Below are positions 62,031 through 64,000 of a DNA stretch of 64,000 nt, one piece after another. Source of the DNA: G963667675 sp965197565 (GTDB lineage Bacteria; Chloroflexota; Dehalococcoidia; Lucifugimonadales; UBA3495); contig CBDANK010000002.1 in the NCBI GenBank assembly GCA_965197565.1, forward strand, positions 744,001-808,000, given 5' to 3'. The translations under genes were made by a program, and so were the position numbers. How positions within the stretch are numbered: position 1 is the first letter of the stretch; every line of letters begins with the position of its first letter. The notes beneath the pieces are model-generated. The model did not search any database. It worked only from the letters and a program-made list of their open reading frames with translations, and had not been told where the DNA came from.

Positions 62031-62284
62031 TTTGGCAGCCCCCGCTCGTCGTAAAGCAAGTCGCCGTGATCGACGGCCGGCGGTCCGTCGCGCAGCAGCT
62101 TGGCGCAGCGCTCCGCGATGGCTCGCATCTTCTGGAGACGAACCTCGACACTGCGCTCGTGTCTCTCGCGCTCCAAGCGCTCCTTGAGCGCGACCGTGAT
62201 CGCGCCGGTCATGGTCTCGCCGGTAAGGCGGGCCAGCTCGCTGGCCAGCCGGCAGGTCTCTTCATTTTTGATGTTGAGGCTCAC
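62027..62284 (-). CDS. vapB: VapB-type antitoxin
   Basis: An 85-residue antitoxin of the PSK/RHH type: SLNIKNEETCRLASELARLTG is the DNA-binding and dimer part, and the C-terminal DHGDLLYDERGLPK is the toxin-binding tail. The GTG at 62284 follows AAAGGAG with five-base spacing and removes an unsupported nine-residue extension. It should neutralise VapC and repress its own operon. Confidence 0.88.
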   Translation of the reverse strand: MSLNIKNEETCRLASELARLTGETMTGAITVALKERLERERHERSVEVRLQKMRAIAERCAKLLRDGPPAVDHGDLLYDERGLPK

Positions 62285-62399
62285 CGGTTCTCCTTTAGGG
62301 TAGAATTCCAATGAGTATGTCTACCATACACCGTCCCGCCGCCCTGCGCAACGCTGTCCGGGTGCTCAGCAGGGTCTTTCTATTCTCAATGTTAGGTGA

Positions 62400-62600
62400 A
62401 TACAGACTACCACGCCCGGTCATTCTGAGGAGCCCTTCGGCTTCGCTCAGGATAAACTCTGTGACGAAGAATCTAAAAGTCTTGATTGGAGAATCGGCCT
62501 TGACTTGCAAGAGCGATTTTAGACCCTTCGCGGAGTTTATCTTGAGCCTAGTCGAAAGGTTCAGAGCCTGCCCCGGCGTAGGCCGGGGGTGACAATTAAA
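62400..62600. repeat. Dispersed intergenic repeat block
   Basis: Phrases such as CCCTTCGGCTTCGCTCAGGA, AAACTCTGTGACGAAGAATC and TTTAGACCCTTCGCGGAG recur with variation at 56710-56820 and 58950-59240. The block is non-coding. Confidence 0.6.
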
Positions 62601-62621
62601 AGACCCTGGGGTGCTGGGCAA

Positions 62622-63243
62622 GGCATGTGCAAAGTCGCGGAAAGGTGGGTGTATAGCTTCCCGGCCCCTGTCGGGCGCGAAAAAATCTCCCTTAATCCCC
62701 CTTTACGAAAGGGGGAGACAGGTGAAGCCCCGATGCAAGCAGGAGACAAACGAAGCCCCTATGCAAGGGGGAGGTAGGCGGAGCCCCTATGCAAGGGGGA
62801 GACAGGCGGAGCCCCCCTATGCAAGGGGGAGGTAGGCGGAGCCCCTATGCAAGGGGGAGGTAGGCGGAGCCCCTATGCAAGGGGGAGGTAGGCGGAGCCC
62901 CTATGCAAGGGGGAGGTAGGCGGAGCCCCTATGCAAGGGGGAGACAGGCGGAGCCCCCCTATGCAAGGGGGAGGTAGGCGGAGCCCCTATGCAAGGGGGA
63001 GGTAGGCGGAGCCCCTATGCAAGGGGGAGGTAGGCGGAGCCCCTATGCAAGGGGGAGGTAGGCGGAGCCCCTATGCAAGGGGGAGGTAGGCGGAGCCCCT
63101 ATGCAAGGGGGAGACAGGCGGAGCCCCTATGCAAGGGGGAGACAGGCGGAGCCCCTATGCAAGGGGGAGACAGGCGGAGCCCCCCTTTCGTAAAGGGGGG
63201 TTGGGGGGATTTTCGTATCCCTGTGGCCGACTTTGCACATGCC
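62622..63243. mobile_element. MITE-like element carrying a minisatellite
   Basis: A 622-base element. The outer ends are perfect 16-base inverted repeats GGCATGTGCAAAGTCG (62622-62637) and the complement at 63228-63243, the same ends as the element at 38078. Inner inverted repeats (CCCCCTTTACGAAAGGGGG type, near 62696-62716 and 63181-63205) bound the tandem array. It encodes no protein of its own. Confidence 0.75.
62711..63180. repeat. Minisatellite, about 17 units of 28 or 30 bases
   Basis: Unit: GGGGGAG-GT or CA-AGGCGGAGCCCC-TATGCAA. Units 4 (62795) and 9 (62937) have two extra C and the CA variant; the four or five units after each carry the GT variant, giving a higher-order period of about 142 bases. 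The first two units are degenerate. Repeats abut without spacers, so this is not a CRISPR array. Confidence 0.9.
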
Positions 63244-63307
63244 CTGGGGTTCTGGGCCCGTTTCTGTAGGTGCTTGTAGCGCCAACTGGGTCTGGTAGCA
63301 TTGGGCC

Positions 63308-64000
63308 ATGTCTCGATGGTGGATGTCTTGGACCTCGTTGGTCCTGATAGTGTTAATAGCTTGCGGCAGTGCTTCCTCGGCGCCGCCTTCGCCGTCGGTC
63401 CCGTCAAACACGGCCAGACCTGCTCCCGTCAATGCCCCGCCACCGGCGTTGCCGGCATCGGAGCCAACCGGCCATTCAATCCAAGGGGATGAGAAATCGA
63501 AGGACGACAATCCCGCTGGCATCAAAAGACTCCGTTATCTGGCACTGGGGGACTCGTATACCATAGGGCAGAGTGTGGAAGTCTCCGAGCGCTGGCCGGT
63601 CCAACTGGCGAGGCGGTTGCAGGAGGACGGCGTAGCTATCAACGAGCCGGAAATCGTTGCCCAAACCGGCTGGACAACTAACGAGTTGGCGGAAGCTATT
63701 GCCAGGATTGGCCCCTCGGGTCCTTTTGACATCGTTACGCTGATGATTGGAGTGAATAATCAATTCCGCGGGTTGGACATAGAGCAATACCGGCGGGAAT
63801 TTTCAGCCCTCCTTCTCCGCTCTGTTCATTTCGCAGGTGGAGAACCGTCCAGGGTAATCGTTATCTCGATTCCGGACTGGGGCGTGACGCCTTTCGCCCA
63901 GGACCTAGACCGGGACCGAATAGCCCGAGAAATTGACCGGTTTAACTTTGTTGCTATGGAGGAGGCCGCACGGGTGGGCGCAATCTTTGTGGATGTCACT
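63308..64000 (+). CDS. GDSL/SGNH-family hydrolase lipoprotein, N-terminal part
   Basis: The first 231 residues of a secreted lipoprotein that runs off the right edge. The signal peptide ends VLIACGS with lipid cysteine C19; a Pro/Ala-rich linker of about 50 residues follows. The SGNH esterase domain begins at RLRYLALGDSYTIGQ with nucleophile S83. The block III residues lie in TLMIGVNNQFRG. It would hydrolyse an ester on the outside of the cell, perhaps of a lipid or a polysaccharide. The catalytic Asp-His pair lies beyond the window. Confidence 0.88.
   Translation, partial: MSRWWMSWTSLVLIVLIACGSASSAPPSPSVPSNTARPAPVNAPPPALPASEPTGHSIQGDEKSKDDNPAGIKRLRYLALGDSYTIGQSVEVSERWPVQLARRLQEDGVAINEPEIVAQTGWTTNELAEAIARIGPSGPFDIVTLMIGVNNQFRGLDIEQYRREFSALLLRSVHFAGGEPSRVIVISIPDWGVTPFAQDLDRDRIAREIDRFNFVAMEEAARVGAIFVDVT

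Noticed and set aside
62711..63180. Possible CRISPR array
   Set aside because: The 28/30-base units abut each other with no spacers, and no cas gene is present.
62611..63279. Short open frames reading RRSPYARGRQAEP and similar through the minisatellite
   Set aside because: The 28-base unit is not a multiple of three, so frames cycle; there is no ribosome site. They are by-products of the repeat.
1..64000. tRNA, rRNA, prophage or integrase genes
   Set aside because: I looked through the intergenic stretches and saw no cloverleaf-like conserved arms, rRNA segments or phage and transposase reading frames; a computed scan could still find a tRNA that I missed.

Overview
The window is about 60% G+C and reads as a chromosomal segment of an uncultured member of the Chloroflexota, most likely a Dehalococcoidia/SAR202-like aerobe. 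This is inferred from gene content: alternative complex III (ACIII) in place of a bc1 complex, many amidohydrolases, short-chain dehydrogenases and amidases, a tandem array of family-5 substrate-binding lipoproteins, and many short non-coding repeats. No rRNA, tRNA, CRISPR array, prophage or transposase gene was seen.

Layout. 1-263: start of an amidohydrolase. 755-12012: six tandem paralogous solute-binding lipoproteins. The first four sit behind one promoter and end at one terminator; the fifth and sixth each have their own promoter and terminator. No permease or ATPase gene accompanies them. 12244-17954: catabolic enzymes (two amidohydrolases of different subfamilies plus a TRZ/ATZ-type hydrolase, an SDR, and an Asp/Glu racemase-superfamily protein). 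18224-21181: a Cu(I) P-type ATPase with a small Cys-rich partner. 21476-32083: mixed metabolism (YkgJ-type protein, SDR, PncC/CinA, M20 peptidase, phosphotriesterase-family enzyme, NAD synthetase, methyltransferase, SIS isomerase, FAH-family enzyme, ROK kinase).

32151-38063 is a cytochrome c maturation cluster on the minus strand (CcmH, CcmF, a CcmI-like zinc-ribbon protein, an unrecognised membrane-anchored protein, a TlpA/CcmG thioredoxin and a lipoprotein). It is followed upstream on the same strand (39263-47984) by ACIII in the order ActA, ActB molybdopterin-like, ActB iron-sulfur, ActF, ActC, ActD, ActE. The two clusters fit together: one attaches haem to the c-type cytochromes of the other. 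The ActE protein carries a C-terminal blue-copper domain, so a cytochrome and its likely electron acceptor appear to be one polypeptide; the copper ATPase at 18605 may supply metal for such proteins.

48260-64000 is looser accessory DNA: a conserved hypothetical gene, an amidohydrolase, an ABC exporter, a GlcG-like protein, a class IV aminotransferase, two divergent amidases, an aldo/keto reductase, an SDR with a duplicated 3' end, a VapBC toxin-antitoxin pair, and the start of a GDSL lipoprotein. Between these genes lie at least four families of short inverted-repeat elements (MITE-like). One of them carries a minisatellite of about 17 units. Several elements are nested in other repeats, share cores while differing in ends, or abut gene ends exactly.
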